A model generated the notes under the pieces. It was not told where the DNA came from. It saw only the letters and a list, made by a program, of their open reading frames with translations, and ran no database searches. The position numbers and the translations under genes were made by a program. 64,000 nucleotides of DNA from JAABRU01 sp041390465 (GTDB taxonomy: Bacteria > Desulfobacterota > Desulfobacteria > Desulfobacterales > Desulfococcaceae), in the NCBI GenBank assembly GCA_041390465.1, contig JAWKPW010000012.1:1-64000 (forward strand), in the 5' to 3' direction. Below, piece by piece: positions 36,310-44,943 of the stretch. Position 1 is the stretch's first letter. Every line of letters starts with the position of its first letter.

Positions 36310-36461
36310 GGCCCTCCCGGCGGCCCGGGCCGCCGGGAGGGCCGCGGTGACGAGATCGTCCCAACCCCGGATTCCCAAGTCCGTGTGCAGCCGGATCCGC
36401 CACCCCGGACAGTCGCATGGGGCAGAAATGACCCCGCATCTGCAGGGACGGGAAAATATTT
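36310..36461 (+). ncRNA. IS110 leader with perfect 34-nt palindrome, candidate bridge RNA region
   Basis: GGCCCTCCCGGCGGCCC and its exact complement occupy 36310-36343, followed by about 118 nt of GC-rich noncoding DNA up to the recombinase ATG. In the IS110 group the non-coding left end encodes the bridge RNA that pairs with target and donor DNA. The position fits; the loops that would pair with flanks were not resolved. Confidence 0.4.
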
Positions 36462-37397
36462 ATGAGTAACTGCACAGGTACAGATATATCCAAAAACACA
36501 TATGATGTTCATTTTCTGAGCAGCGGAGCTGATCACCGCTTTGACTGTAATCCTGAGAACATCGCTGAGACCGTCAGCATGTTCCGCTCTGCCGATCCGG
36601 ATCTGACTGTCATGGAGGCCGCCGGAGGATATGAGTCTGATCCTGCCACCGAACTTCAGGCAGCCGGACTCCCTGCTGCGGCCGTCAATCCGAAAAAGAT
36701 CAGAAATTTTGCCAAAGCCCCCGGACAGACTGCCAAAACCGACAGAATCGATGCCCGCGCCACAGCCCGGTTCGGTGCGGCACTGCAACCCCCGGCCAGT
36801 GAGGCTGCTGATGAGACAACCCGTAAAATCAGAGCCCTGACCGTCCGGAAGCGCCAACTGACAACTGTCCGGACTGCCGAAAAAAACCGCACGGAGCACA
36901 TCCGGGATGACTTCATCGGGGAAAGCATCCGGACGGTTATTTCCGCAATTGAGGAACAGGTATGCAGGATCGAAGATCAGATCCGCATGCTCACAGCCTC
37001 TTCTTGCGATCTGCAACAGAAGGCTGAAATTATTCAGTCTTTCAAGGGGATCGGAGAAAGCGCCGCTGCCGGTCTTATAAGCGGGCTCCCGGAAATCGGA
37101 ACCCTGAACAGAGGGCAGACGGCTTCTCTGACAGGTACTGCCCCGGCAAACCGGGACAGCGGGAAGTTCCGGGGAAAACGCATGACCGGAGGCGGGCGCT
37201 GTGAGATCAGAACCCTGCTTTATATGCCCACTCTTGTGGCAACACAGCATAACCCGGTCATACGTGATTTCTGCAACCGTCTGATTAAAAAAGGTAAAAA
37301 CAAAATGGTTGCAGTGGTGGCCTGTATGAGAAAGATCCTGGTGATCCTCAACTCCATGGTCAAAAACAATCAACCCTGGAAACCGAAAACTGCTTGA
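36462..37397 (+). CDS. IS110-family DEDD recombinase/transposase
   Basis: 311 residues. The RuvC-like DEDD residues are visible: Asp8 (GTDIS), Glu52 (VMEAAGGYE), Asp94 and Asp97 (KTDRIDA). The C-terminal Transposase_20 part has FKGIGESAAAGLISGLPE and the catalytic serine in NRDSGKFRGKR (Ser233), then MTGGGRCEIRTLLYMPTLVA. The reading frame is unbroken and all key residues are present, so the element may be active. GGGACGGG lies upstream of the ATG. Confidence 0.95.
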   Translation: MSNCTGTDISKNTYDVHFLSSGADHRFDCNPENIAETVSMFRSADPDLTVMEAAGGYESDPATELQAAGLPAAAVNPKKIRNFAKAPGQTAKTDRIDARATARFGAALQPPASEAADETTRKIRALTVRKRQLTTVRTAEKNRTEHIRDDFIGESIRTVISAIEEQVCRIEDQIRMLTASSCDLQQKAEIIQSFKGIGESAAAGLISGLPEIGTLNRGQTASLTGTAPANRDSGKFRGKRMTGGGRCEIRTLLYMPTLVATQHNPVIRDFCNRLIKKGKNKMVAVVACMRKILVILNSMVKNNQPWKPKTA

Positions 37398-37445
37398 CTT
37401 TGATAACAGTCGCTACAGAAAACCCCAAAAATATTATCTTAAAGC

Positions 37446-37499
37446 CTATAGTTCTTCATACCGGTTCCACGTGCTGCCTTCAAATACGATTGATCTCAT
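37446..37499 (-). pseudogene. Txe/YoeB-like toxin stump, 17 codons
   Basis: ATG at 37499 overlaps the antitoxin's last codons and reads MRSIVFEGSTWNRYEEL before a TAG at 37446; the next codons run into IS110-flanking DNA. The text IVFEGSTWNRYEEL matches the start of Txe/YoeB RNase toxins (F-x-x-x-x-W-x-x-Y). The rest of the toxin is gone. Confidence 0.6.
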
Positions 37500-37752
37500 C
37501 CAACTCCTCTTTTGACGGTCTGTATCCTTTCCCGTTCCTGTGAGATGCAGACGCTTCAGAGATTTGTTTCATCAGAGACGTATTTTGAAGAACATACAGG
37601 GATTCCTGTTCTCTTTCCAAGTCTTCCGCACTGACAATGATAAAATCCCGGCCCCCTCTGCGGGTTATCCTCAGCGGTTCATGGTCGGAGATGATTTGAT
37701 CCACAGACTTTTTCATATTGGCACGGAATTTGTTCACAGACAATTCACGCAT
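37480..37752 (-). CDS. Phd/YefM-type antitoxin, orphaned
   Basis: 90 residues from the ATG at 37752 with AGGAGG 7 nt upstream. The N-terminus ELSVNKFRANMKKSVDQII followed by HEPLRITRRGGRDFIIVSA and EDLEREQESLYVLQNTSLMK is the Phd/YefM DNA-binding and toxin-wrapping pattern. It would neutralise a YoeB/Txe partner and repress its own promoter. The partner survives only as a 17-codon stump downstream, beside an IS110 end. The antitoxin itself looks intact. Confidence 0.88.
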   Translation of the reverse strand: MRELSVNKFRANMKKSVDQIISDHEPLRITRRGGRDFIIVSAEDLEREQESLYVLQNTSLMKQISEASASHRNGKGYRPSKEELDEINRI

Positions 37753-38183
37753 TTTGTGCCTCCTGACTGTTTTTTTGAAATATACTGCAACCATGTACAC
37801 AAATCAGGGCGGAAAAGATTTGCCCTCCTGACCCCTGCTTAAAATGGTTAAAAAAAACAGTATGATGCACTGCCATCATACAGACGAAAGCCTGTACCGG
37901 AACAGCCTGAAGTTACTGGATTCCGGCTTTTGCCGGGGCCGACAAAGGATAAAGTGATCTGCTGATTTATTAAAGAGATAAAGGACAGCGGGTCAAAACG
38001 GCGGACAATGTCATCGCGGGATTCTGATTTGTTTTTCAGAAATTTTCTGTAATAATGTCAATTTTTTCGGATTTTTCAACCCGTTTTCATATCCGAATCA
38101 ACCGGATTTGACCCACTATCAAAAAACAGATGGAACTGTCTTTGCATGGATATGGTCAAAGGCGGAGTTCACAGGCGGCAGTG
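37753..38183. other. Gene-poor spacer between antitoxin and IS110 remnant
   Basis: No convincing gene. One short stem, GTATGATG with CATCATAC, lies at 37860-37881. The stretch from 38040 is A/T-rich. The promoter of the antitoxin should lie at its left edge. Confidence 0.5.
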
Positions 38184-38632
38184 AGATCGAAGATCAGATC
38201 CGTATTCTCATAACATCTTCTTCCGATCTGAAACAGCAAGCTGAAATTATTCAGTCTTTCAAAGGCATCGGAGAAAGCACTGCTGCCGGTCTGATAAGCG
38301 GGCTGCCTGAAATCAGAACCCTGAACAGAGGGAGTCTCTTATCCCTTGCAGGTACGGCACCGGTAAACCGGGACAGGGGGCAGTGCCGGGGAAAACGCAT
38401 GACCGGAGGCGGGCGGTGTGAAGTCAGAACCCTGCTTTATATGCCCACTCTTGTGGCAATACAGCATAATCCGGTCATCCGTGATTTCTGCAACCGCCTG
38501 ATTAAAAAAGGCAAAAAAAATGCTCGCAGTTGTGGCATGTATGAGAAAAATTCTGGTTATCCTCAATGCTATGGTAAAAAACAACCAAATCTGGAATCCA
38601 AAAACTGCTTGACTTTGATAACAGTCACTACA
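38184..38632 (+). pseudogene. IS110 remnant: 3' part of a second recombinase copy
   Basis: Sequence from 38184 parallels 36966-37417 of the complete element at high identity (IEDQIR, FKGIGESTAAGLISGLPE, GGGRCEVRTLLYMPTLVA). The 5' two-thirds are absent. The catalytic serine is changed (NRDRGQCRG in place of DSG), and an A-run near 38513 shifts the frame. It is in the same orientation as the complete copy and ends against aroC. Confidence 0.85.
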
Positions 38633-39704
38633 TTCTTCTCTGGCAAAGAGCCATATCCGCCAGCACAAGGGCGGTCATGGCCTCCACAATGGGAACCGCA
38701 CGGGGAAGCACGCAGGGATCATGACGGCCTTTGGCTTCCAGTATCACTTCATTTCCTTGAAAATCAAAGGTTTTCTGTGCCTGCCCGATGGTGGCAACCG
38801 GTTTGAAGGCCGCGCGGAAGAAAATGGGTTCCCCATTGGAAATGCCGCCCTGAATGCCGCCGCTGCGGTTGCTGAGGGTTCCCAGTCTGCCCTTTTTCTG
38901 AACAAAGGGATCGTTATGCTCTGATCCGCGCATCCGGGTTCCGGCAAAACCGGAGCCGATTTCAAATCCTTTGGTTGCGGGAATGGAGAGCATGGCCTGG
39001 GCCAGTTTGGCCTCCAGTTTGTCAAACACCGGTTCCCCCAGTCCAACCGGAACATTGCGGCAGACACAGGAAATGATGCCGCCCACAGAATCTTTGGCCT
39101 CACGCGCGTCTGTGATGATTTTTTCCATGTGTTCCGCTGCTTCCGGATGGGGACAGCGCACGAAATTCTGATCCACCATTTCCCGCGTAATCTGTTCCGT
39201 ATCCAGTTCCGGCGCATCCAAAGTGCCGACAGAAGACACCCAGGCCACAATCTCTGTGCCAAAGGTTTCCAAAAGAAATTTTTCCGCAACGGCTCCGGCC
39301 GCGACCCGTGCAATGGTTTCCCGTGCACTGGCTCTGCCTCCGCCGCTGGAAGCCCGGATGCCGTATTTCATCTGATAAGTATAATCTGCATGGGAAGGCC
39401 GGGGAATGTCCGACATTTTTTTATAATCTCCGGGGCGCTGATCTTTGTTGGGAACAAACAGGGCAATGGGCGTTCCCAGAGTAAGGCCGTTTTCCACACC
39501 GGACAGAATGCTGACCTGATCCTCCTCTTTCCGATCTGTCGTCAGGCGACTCTGCCCTGGTTTGCGGCGATCCAGTTGTCTCTGAATATCTGCCTCGCAC
39601 AAGGCCAAGCGCGGGGGGCATCCGTCCACCACTGCACCCACGCCCCGGCAGTGGGACTCCCCAAAGGTGGTGACACTGAATATTTTTCCGAAATTGCTGG
39701 ACAT
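38628..39704 (-). CDS. aroC: Chorismate synthase
   Basis: 358 residues from the ATG at 39704; the frame stays open upstream to 39848 but the protein clearly starts MSSNFGKIFSVTTFGESH. Signatures are all present: GESHCRGVGAVVDGCPP, RRKPGQS, RPSHADYTYQMKYG, RASSGGGRASARETI (FMN/substrate site) and GSEHNDPF. It converts EPSP to chorismate, the last step of the shikimate pathway, using reduced FMN. The last codon is followed by TAG whose bases (38628-38630) belong to the IS110 remnant end, so the original stop may have been replaced. The usual C-terminus of the family is still complete or nearly so. Confidence 0.97.
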   Translation of the reverse strand: MSSNFGKIFSVTTFGESHCRGVGAVVDGCPPRLALCEADIQRQLDRRKPGQSRLTTDRKEEDQVSILSGVENGLTLGTPIALFVPNKDQRPGDYKKMSDIPRPSHADYTYQMKYGIRASSGGGRASARETIARVAAGAVAEKFLLETFGTEIVAWVSSVGTLDAPELDTEQITREMVDQNFVRCPHPEAAEHMEKIITDAREAKDSVGGIISCVCRNVPVGLGEPVFDKLEAKLAQAMLSIPATKGFEIGSGFAGTRMRGSEHNDPFVQKKGRLGTLSNRSGGIQGGISNGEPIFFRAAFKPVATIGQAQKTFDFQGNEVILEAKGRHDPCVLPRAVPIVEAMTALVLADMALCQRRM

Positions 39705-40514
39705 GATTTTTTTCCATTCTGTTTTTTGATACGGTCTGCTTCCGAACCGCAGGAAAATGCCTGTTTCCCAAGTCCCGAAAAGAAAGTTTGGGATCCGGCT
39801 GTATCTGCCAAACTTTCCGTTTTCAAATCTGCTTCTGAATCTTTCCACAGTTTTTCAGAAAAGTCAAAAAATAAAAAAAGCCGCAGTTCATCTTCTGAAA
39901 AACAGGAACTCCGGACAGTGGGGCATATTTGTTGATCTGCCTTATTTTTTTAACAAAATCAAAAAATAATATCAATTGAGCGATTTTCATCTTATCCTGT
40001 TTGTCTGCAGATTTCTTCCCACATCAAATCCGGCAAGATTCATTGGCAAAAAAGGGCGCACTGCACTTCTTTCCTGCAGAAGTTTTTTGCAGACATGCGG
40101 ATATTTTTTGCTTGCAAAGCCATATTGAATAATTTATAAAATATGGAAAAATTGGCTGTTTTGAATCCAACAATCTGAATTTGCTGTATAAAACACAATT
40201 TTGCATACAAGGAAACCAGCATCCCGGATTTGAACTGCGCAATTTTCAGGGCCCCAAAGATCATCCGAAGTTCAGAGGAAATCCGCATCACTTTTTCCCT
40301 CTTGACTGTTATAACTGTATGATGATACTGAGGCATGTAAAAAATTCGGAACAATCAGCGCTATGCCCGAAGTGTGTCTGCCGGTTGGCACAAACACGGC
40401 ATGAGGGGCGTGAGTCCGCGCAAAGGAGTGATTTTTTTATGATACACAGATACTGTTGCCTGAATTTCAGAAAAAACCATGCAGGTTTTTGGCTTTCGGC
40501 CAGGCAGTTGTGAC
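39705..40514. other. A/T-rich gene-poor region between aroC and livM
   Basis: About 800 nt with no reading frame that looks like protein. It holds the divergent starts of aroC and of the liv operon. Where many related clusters would carry livH (and a binding protein) before livM, nothing recognisable is present. Confidence 0.55.
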
Positions 40515-41462
40515 ATGACAGCAGACAAACTTCTCAACGGTGTCTTTATTCTTGCAATTGCCGCAGCCGGTTTTTTCATTGAAAGTTCCTATTACTTTCA
40601 GGTGCTGACCTTTATCGGCATCAACACGCTGCTCGCTCTGGGGCTGAATATGCTCATGGGGTATGCAGGTCAGATTTCTTTGGGACATGGGGCATTTTAC
40701 GGTATCGGGGCCTATACCACAGCCATTTTGACCGTCAATTACCATTTTTCCCCCTGGCTTTCCCTGCCCTGCGCAGTTTTTCTTGCTGTGGCTGTGGCGT
40801 TTCTGGTGGGACTTCCCACCCTGAAACTTTCCGGTTACTATCTGGGTATGGGAACCCTGGGTTTCGGCATGATCACCTTTATCATTTTCCGGGAATGGGA
40901 CACCCTCACGGGCGGTGCTTCCGGTTTTGTGGGAATTCCCCCTTTGGAACTGGGCCCTGTGTCTTTTTCCTCTGCCCGGAATTATTTCTGGCTGGTCTGG
41001 TCTGTGGTGCTGCTGACCGCTGTTCTGTGCCAAAGACTCATTGATTCCCGGATAGGCCGGGCTTTGCGCTCCATCCACGACAGCGAAAAAGCGGCACGGG
41101 CTGTGGGCATCAACACCATGAACCTGAAACTGGGAATTTTTGTTTTCAGTGCGGCCACAGGCGCGCTGGCCGGATTTCTCTATGCCCATTACATCAGTTT
41201 CATCAGTCCGGGTTCCTTTGATTTTCTGGCTTCCATCCGCATGGTCACCATGGTGGTCATCGGCGGAATGGCCAGTATATGGGGGGCATTGCTCGGGGCT
41301 TCCCTTCTGACACTGCTGCCGGAATGGCTCCACGCGTTCGCGGATTTTGAAATGCTGGTTTACGGTCTGATTATGATGGTTGTCATGATACTGCTGCCCC
41401 GGGGACTGACACGGGGGCTTCTGGATATGTATGAACATGCAAGAGACAGATACAGCAAATAA
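40515..41462 (+). CDS. livM: LivM, branched-chain amino-acid ABC transporter permease
   Basis: About 315 residues from the ATG at 40515; a second in-frame ATG at 40479 is possible. It is a polytopic membrane protein with the LivM pattern: LLALGLNMLMGYAGQISLGH, GIGAYTTAIL, GYYLGMGTLGFG, RALRSIHDSEKAARAVGINT (the EAA-type loop) and GSFDFLASIRMVTMVVIGGM. It forms one half of a heteromeric permease. Its usual partner LivH is not in the window. livG starts 32 nt before its stop, so translation is coupled. Confidence 0.94.
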   Translation: MTADKLLNGVFILAIAAAGFFIESSYYFQVLTFIGINTLLALGLNMLMGYAGQISLGHGAFYGIGAYTTAILTVNYHFSPWLSLPCAVFLAVAVAFLVGLPTLKLSGYYLGMGTLGFGMITFIIFREWDTLTGGASGFVGIPPLELGPVSFSSARNYFWLVWSVVLLTAVLCQRLIDSRIGRALRSIHDSEKAARAVGINTMNLKLGIFVFSAATGALAGFLYAHYISFISPGSFDFLASIRMVTMVVIGGMASIWGALLGASLLTLLPEWLHAFADFEMLVYGLIMMVVMILLPRGLTRGLLDMYEHARDRYSK

Positions 41463-42225
41463 GCATTCTCCCCTGCTGAAAATTGGCGCAGTATCCAAGT
41501 CCTTTGGCGGGGTGAAGGCGCTGACAGACATTTCCTTTGCGGTTCCCCGGGGGATTGTGCAGGGGCTCATCGGCCCCAACGGCGCGGGAAAAACCACACT
41601 TTTCAATGTGATTACAGGAGCATATGCACCGGAAAAGGGCAGTGTTCTGTTTGACGGGGCAGAGATCCGCGGCAGAAAACTGCATCATATTGTAAAACTT
41701 GGCATCGCCCGGACCTTTCAGAATGTGGAACTTTTTGAAAGCATGACCGTTCTTGAAAATGTCATGGTGGGCTGTCATGTGCGCACCAAAAGCGGTTTTC
41801 TGGGCGCACTGAGCCGTCTGCCCGGAGTGCGGAAAGAGGAAAAAAAAACCCGGGAACAGGCCGCCGAACTTCTGGCTTTTGTGGGACTGGAAAGTCAGGC
41901 CCATCGGCGGAGCGGTGATCTGCCCTTTGGATGGCAGCGCCTGCTGGAAATCGCGCGTGCCCTGGCTTCAGAACCGAAACTGATGCTCCTCGACGAACCG
42001 GCCGCGGGCCTCAATGCGGTGGAAACCCGGCAACTGGGAGATTTGCTGGAAAAAATCCGTGAACGGGGGATTACCCTCATGCTGGTGGAACATGACATGA
42101 GTCTGACCATGAAGGTCTCTGACAATATTGTGGTGCTGGATCAGGGCCGGATGCTGGCACAGGGAAGTCCGCGGGAAATCCAGTCAGACGCGGCCGTGAT
42201 GTCAGCCTATCTGGGAACACAGTGA
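41431..42225 (+). CDS. livG: LivG, branched-chain amino-acid ABC transporter ATPase
   Basis: 264 residues. Walker A is GPNGAGKTT, Walker B is LMLLDEPAAGLN, and the H-loop is VEHDM. The family insert LGIARTFQNVELFESMTVLE is present. The ABC signature is degenerate, DLPFGWQRLLEIARALA, in place of the usual L-x-x-G-x-Q-R. It energises import with LivF. It overlaps livM and is followed by livF after 3 nt. Confidence 0.95.
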   Translation: MNMQETDTANKHSPLLKIGAVSKSFGGVKALTDISFAVPRGIVQGLIGPNGAGKTTLFNVITGAYAPEKGSVLFDGAEIRGRKLHHIVKLGIARTFQNVELFESMTVLENVMVGCHVRTKSGFLGALSRLPGVRKEEKKTREQAAELLAFVGLESQAHRRSGDLPFGWQRLLEIARALASEPKLMLLDEPAAGLNAVETRQLGDLLEKIRERGITLMLVEHDMSLTMKVSDNIVVLDQGRMLAQGSPREIQSDAAVMSAYLGTQ

Positions 42226-42228
42226 GCT

Positions 42229-42975
42229 ATGCTGCGAATCAAAAATCTCAAATGTTTTTATGGCCGAATCATGGCCATCAAAGGGGTCAGTCTGTCTGTG
42301 CGTCAGGGTGAACTCATCACCCTCATCGGCGCAAACGGTTCCGGCAAAAGCACTCTGCTGGAGGCCATATGCGGTCTCCTTCCCGGATGGAAAGGTGAAA
42401 TCCTGTTTGAAGACAGCTCACTGGAAGGAGCAGATCCCCCGGCCATCGTGAAAAAGGGCATCAGTCTTGTGCCGGAGGGGCGTCTGGTTTTTCCGCCTCT
42501 GAGCGTTCTGGACAATCTCAAACTGGGAGCCTACACACGCTACCGCCGGAAACAGCATGCGGAAATTGAAAAAGATTTGGACAGGGTGGCAGAACTGTTT
42601 CCCATTCTGCGGGAACGCTCGGATCAGCCGGCCGGAACTCTTTCAGGCGGAGAGCAGCAGATGCTGGCCATTGGACGGGCTCTTATGTCCCGTCCGCGGC
42701 TGTTGGTGCTGGATGAGCCTTCCATGGGACTTGCGCCCCTGATGGTGGAAAAAATACTGGATACACTGGTGCTGCTGAAAAAACAGCAGGGGCTGACGAT
42801 TCTCCTTGTGGAGCAGAATGCCCAGGCCGCACTGAAAATCGCAGATCGGGGCTATGTGATGGAAACCGGAAAAATCGTACTCCAGGGGGCTGCGGCAGAT
42901 CTGCTTTCGGATGTGGAAGTCAAGCGGGCCTATCTGGGAAAAGATTATGAGGAATTTTATGACGGGAAAAACTGA
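42229..42975 (+). CDS. livF: LivF, branched-chain amino-acid ABC transporter ATPase
   Basis: 248 residues. Walker A GANGSGKST, signature LSGGEQQMLAIGRALM, Walker B LLVLDEPSMGLAPL and H-loop VEQNAQ are all canonical, as is the LivF-specific ISLVPEGRLVFPPLSVLDNL. It forms the ATPase heterodimer with LivG. The last 17 nt overlap the start of the next gene, so the four genes read as one operon. Confidence 0.96.
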   Translation: MLRIKNLKCFYGRIMAIKGVSLSVRQGELITLIGANGSGKSTLLEAICGLLPGWKGEILFEDSSLEGADPPAIVKKGISLVPEGRLVFPPLSVLDNLKLGAYTRYRRKQHAEIEKDLDRVAELFPILRERSDQPAGTLSGGEQQMLAIGRALMSRPRLLVLDEPSMGLAPLMVEKILDTLVLLKKQQGLTILLVEQNAQAALKIADRGYVMETGKIVLQGAAADLLSDVEVKRAYLGKDYEEFYDGKN

Positions 42976-44230
42976 CATCCTGAACGTCAATCCGCAGGAA
43001 CTCAGACAAATGCAGTTGGAACGCCTGCAAAGCACCCTGAACAGGGCCTACCGGAATGTGCCCTTTCACCGGAACCGGCAGAATGAGATTGCCCGCCAGA
43101 CAGGACGGGATCCTTCCATCATTGAAAATCTGGGGGATATTGCGCGTCTTCCCTTTATGAAACGCAGCCATCTGGGAGAACATTATCCTTACGGTCTTTT
43201 TGCCGTGCCGCTGCGCGATATTGTGCGCATTCACACTGCACCCGGCACCACCCTGCATCCCACCGTCACCGGCTATACCCGTCAGGATCTGGGCATATGG
43301 AGGGAAATGCTTGCACGGGCTTTGACGGCCGGAGGTCTCACTTCCCAGGACATTCTGCAGATCAGTCTGGACCCCGGTCTGGCCAACTGGGGAAGGGATT
43401 ACAAGGATGGAGCAGAATCTCTTGACATCGCGGTCATTCCCAACACCCCCCTTTCCCCAGAAAAACAGATGATGCTCATCCGGGATTACAAAATTTCGGT
43501 TTTGGTGACCACCCCGTCCGAAGCCGCGCAACTCGCAGATCGGATGTTCACCGCGGATCTCAATCCCACCTCCCTGAATCTCACGCACCTGATTCTGGTG
43601 GGGGAACCTGCGGAGCATGAGCTTCGGAACCGTCTGGAGCAGCAGCTTCATGTAACAACGTGGATGCATTACGGACTCAGTGAGGTTCCCGGCCCTGCCA
43701 TTGCCTTTGAATGCCCGGCCCATGAAGGCCTGCATATCCATGAGGATCATTTTCTTCCGGAAATCATTGATCCCATAAGCGGAGAGGTGCTGCCTTCGGG
43801 CGAAAGCGGGGAACTGGTGCTGACCACCCTCATGACCCGCGCTTTTCCCCTGATCCGTTTCCGAACCGGGGACAGGGCGCGGTTCAGGAAAGGCCGGTGT
43901 GCATGCGGGAGTTCTCTGGTGCGGATGGACTGGCTGGAAGGCCGGACAGATGATATTCTCAATGTCAACGGTGTCAAGGTTCACCGGAACCAGGTGCTGC
44001 ACGCTGTAAAACGGATACTGGGATTTGTCCCTGATTTTCAGCATTCTGTGATTTCCCGTTATGGGGAAAAAAACTGGCTCGAAATCCGAATCTGCATGGA
44101 TGATCGGCTCTTTTCCGATGAAATCAAGGGAATCGAGCAGCAGATTCATACTCTCACCGATCAGTTGCGGGAAAATCTCGGTGTTCCCCTGGCTGTCCGT
44201 CTGAGAGAGAAACCCCTGCGGACTTCCTGA
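42959..44230 (+). CDS. PaaK-like adenylate-forming (phenylacetate-CoA ligase family) protein with altered P-loop
   Basis: 423 residues from the ATG at 42959 (GAGGAA upstream), overlapping livF. The N-terminus (LQSTLNRAYRNVPFHRNR) and the C-terminal lid (GRTDDILNVNGVKVHRNQV) are of the PaaK family. Other blocks are HYGLSEVPGPAIAFEC and RFRTGDRARF followed by the Cys pair CACG. The AMP/phosphate loop reads HTAPGTTLHPTVTGYT where PaaK has a G-K-P, so the lysine is replaced by His and one Gly by Leu. It may use an aryl or branched acid taken up by the Liv system; catalytic competence is uncertain. Confidence 0.88.
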   Translation: MTGKTDILNVNPQELRQMQLERLQSTLNRAYRNVPFHRNRQNEIARQTGRDPSIIENLGDIARLPFMKRSHLGEHYPYGLFAVPLRDIVRIHTAPGTTLHPTVTGYTRQDLGIWREMLARALTAGGLTSQDILQISLDPGLANWGRDYKDGAESLDIAVIPNTPLSPEKQMMLIRDYKISVLVTTPSEAAQLADRMFTADLNPTSLNLTHLILVGEPAEHELRNRLEQQLHVTTWMHYGLSEVPGPAIAFECPAHEGLHIHEDHFLPEIIDPISGEVLPSGESGELVLTTLMTRAFPLIRFRTGDRARFRKGRCACGSSLVRMDWLEGRTDDILNVNGVKVHRNQVLHAVKRILGFVPDFQHSVISRYGEKNWLEIRICMDDRLFSDEIKGIEQQIHTLTDQLRENLGVPLAVRLREKPLRTS

Positions 44231-44653
44231 TTTTCCACTGTCTGAATCTTTTGCTTTATTTCTGTTATTTATTTTGTTAATTATTTGACACCGCCACATA
44301 AGTCAGTTTATAATCTGTTTTGGCTGCTGCTTATGAGGTTCCTGCTGTCTGACAGGACTGACAGCAGGGCATGGAGTCAGACAAGGTGTCAGATTCCGGT
44401 CTTTATGCACCAAAACTGCGCAAACGGATAACAGATGTTTTTCCTGCGGTTTCAGCAGGGATCCGGGCATGAGTCAGCCGGTTTCTCAGCAGCCGGATTC
44501 ATTGCGGAGAAATTGGTTTCAGTAAATTCAAGTGGTTATAAAAATGTCAGCAGAACCTGATAAGCGCAGCAAAAAAACAGGCCTGTTTTGGAAATGATGC
44601 AACTGTCTCATTTTTTCTGCCGCGCCGGACTGCGGCAGTTTGAGTAAAAAAAT
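44231..44653. other. Intergenic region with 9-bp hairpin
   Basis: No gene is seen over about 420 nt. CCTGCTGTC (44341-44349) and GACAGCAGG (44360-44368) form a stem around a 10-nt loop. It may end the liv operon, although no T-run follows. Confidence 0.5.
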
Positions 44654-44914
44654 ATGAACGGTAAAAAAAATGCTATTCAGATGGTATGGGGCTGGCTGCT
44701 GATATCTTTCGGGGTTGGCATGTTTTTCAGAATTCCTCAGGTGATGCCCCGGATTCAGGAGTTCGAATGTTTTTCTTCAGGCTTTGGTTTGGTATTTGTA
44801 TATTTCAGCCTCTACCTTGTCGGCATTCTGCTCATCTGCGGAGGCGCAATGAAAATATACGGGCATTCCCGTCCCTCCCGCACCGGGGACAGACCTGACC
44901 CGGAAGAACACTAA
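44654..44914 (+). CDS. Small two-helix membrane protein, unknown
   Basis: 86 residues. Two membrane segments are clear (VWGWLLISFGVGMFF, about 11-25, and FGLVFVYFSLYLVGILLIC, about 44-62), with a hydrophilic tail (HSRPSRTGDRPDPEEH). I do not recognise the family. It lies 29 nt before the PilB-like ATPase gene and may share its transcript. No ribosome site is visible before the ATG at 44654, so the start is uncertain. Confidence 0.6.
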   Translation: MNGKKNAIQMVWGWLLISFGVGMFFRIPQVMPRIQEFECFSSGFGLVFVYFSLYLVGILLICGGAMKIYGHSRPSRTGDRPDPEEH

Positions 44915-44943
44915 AAACCCTTTACAGACAACTGCATTGAAAA

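Larger units (their letters stand above)
36300..37417 (+). mobile_element. IS110-family insertion sequence, complete copy
   Basis: The element holds an intact IS110-type recombinase (36462-37397) and a long noncoding leader. The right end is set at CTACA (37413-37417), where similarity to the second copy at 38632 stops. The left end is not certain: no inverted ends are expected in this family and no second left end is available. It splits remnants of a helicase gene on the left from remains of a toxin gene on the right. Confidence 0.75.

Noticed and set aside
38108..38806. 232-codon plus-strand frame across the IS110 remnant into aroC antisense
   Set aside because: Only the middle is recombinase-like; the ends are a chance read-through after a frameshift.
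40040..40513. Open frames on both strands between aroC and livM
   Set aside because: Composition is A/T-rich and neither translation looks like protein; no ribosome site supports either.
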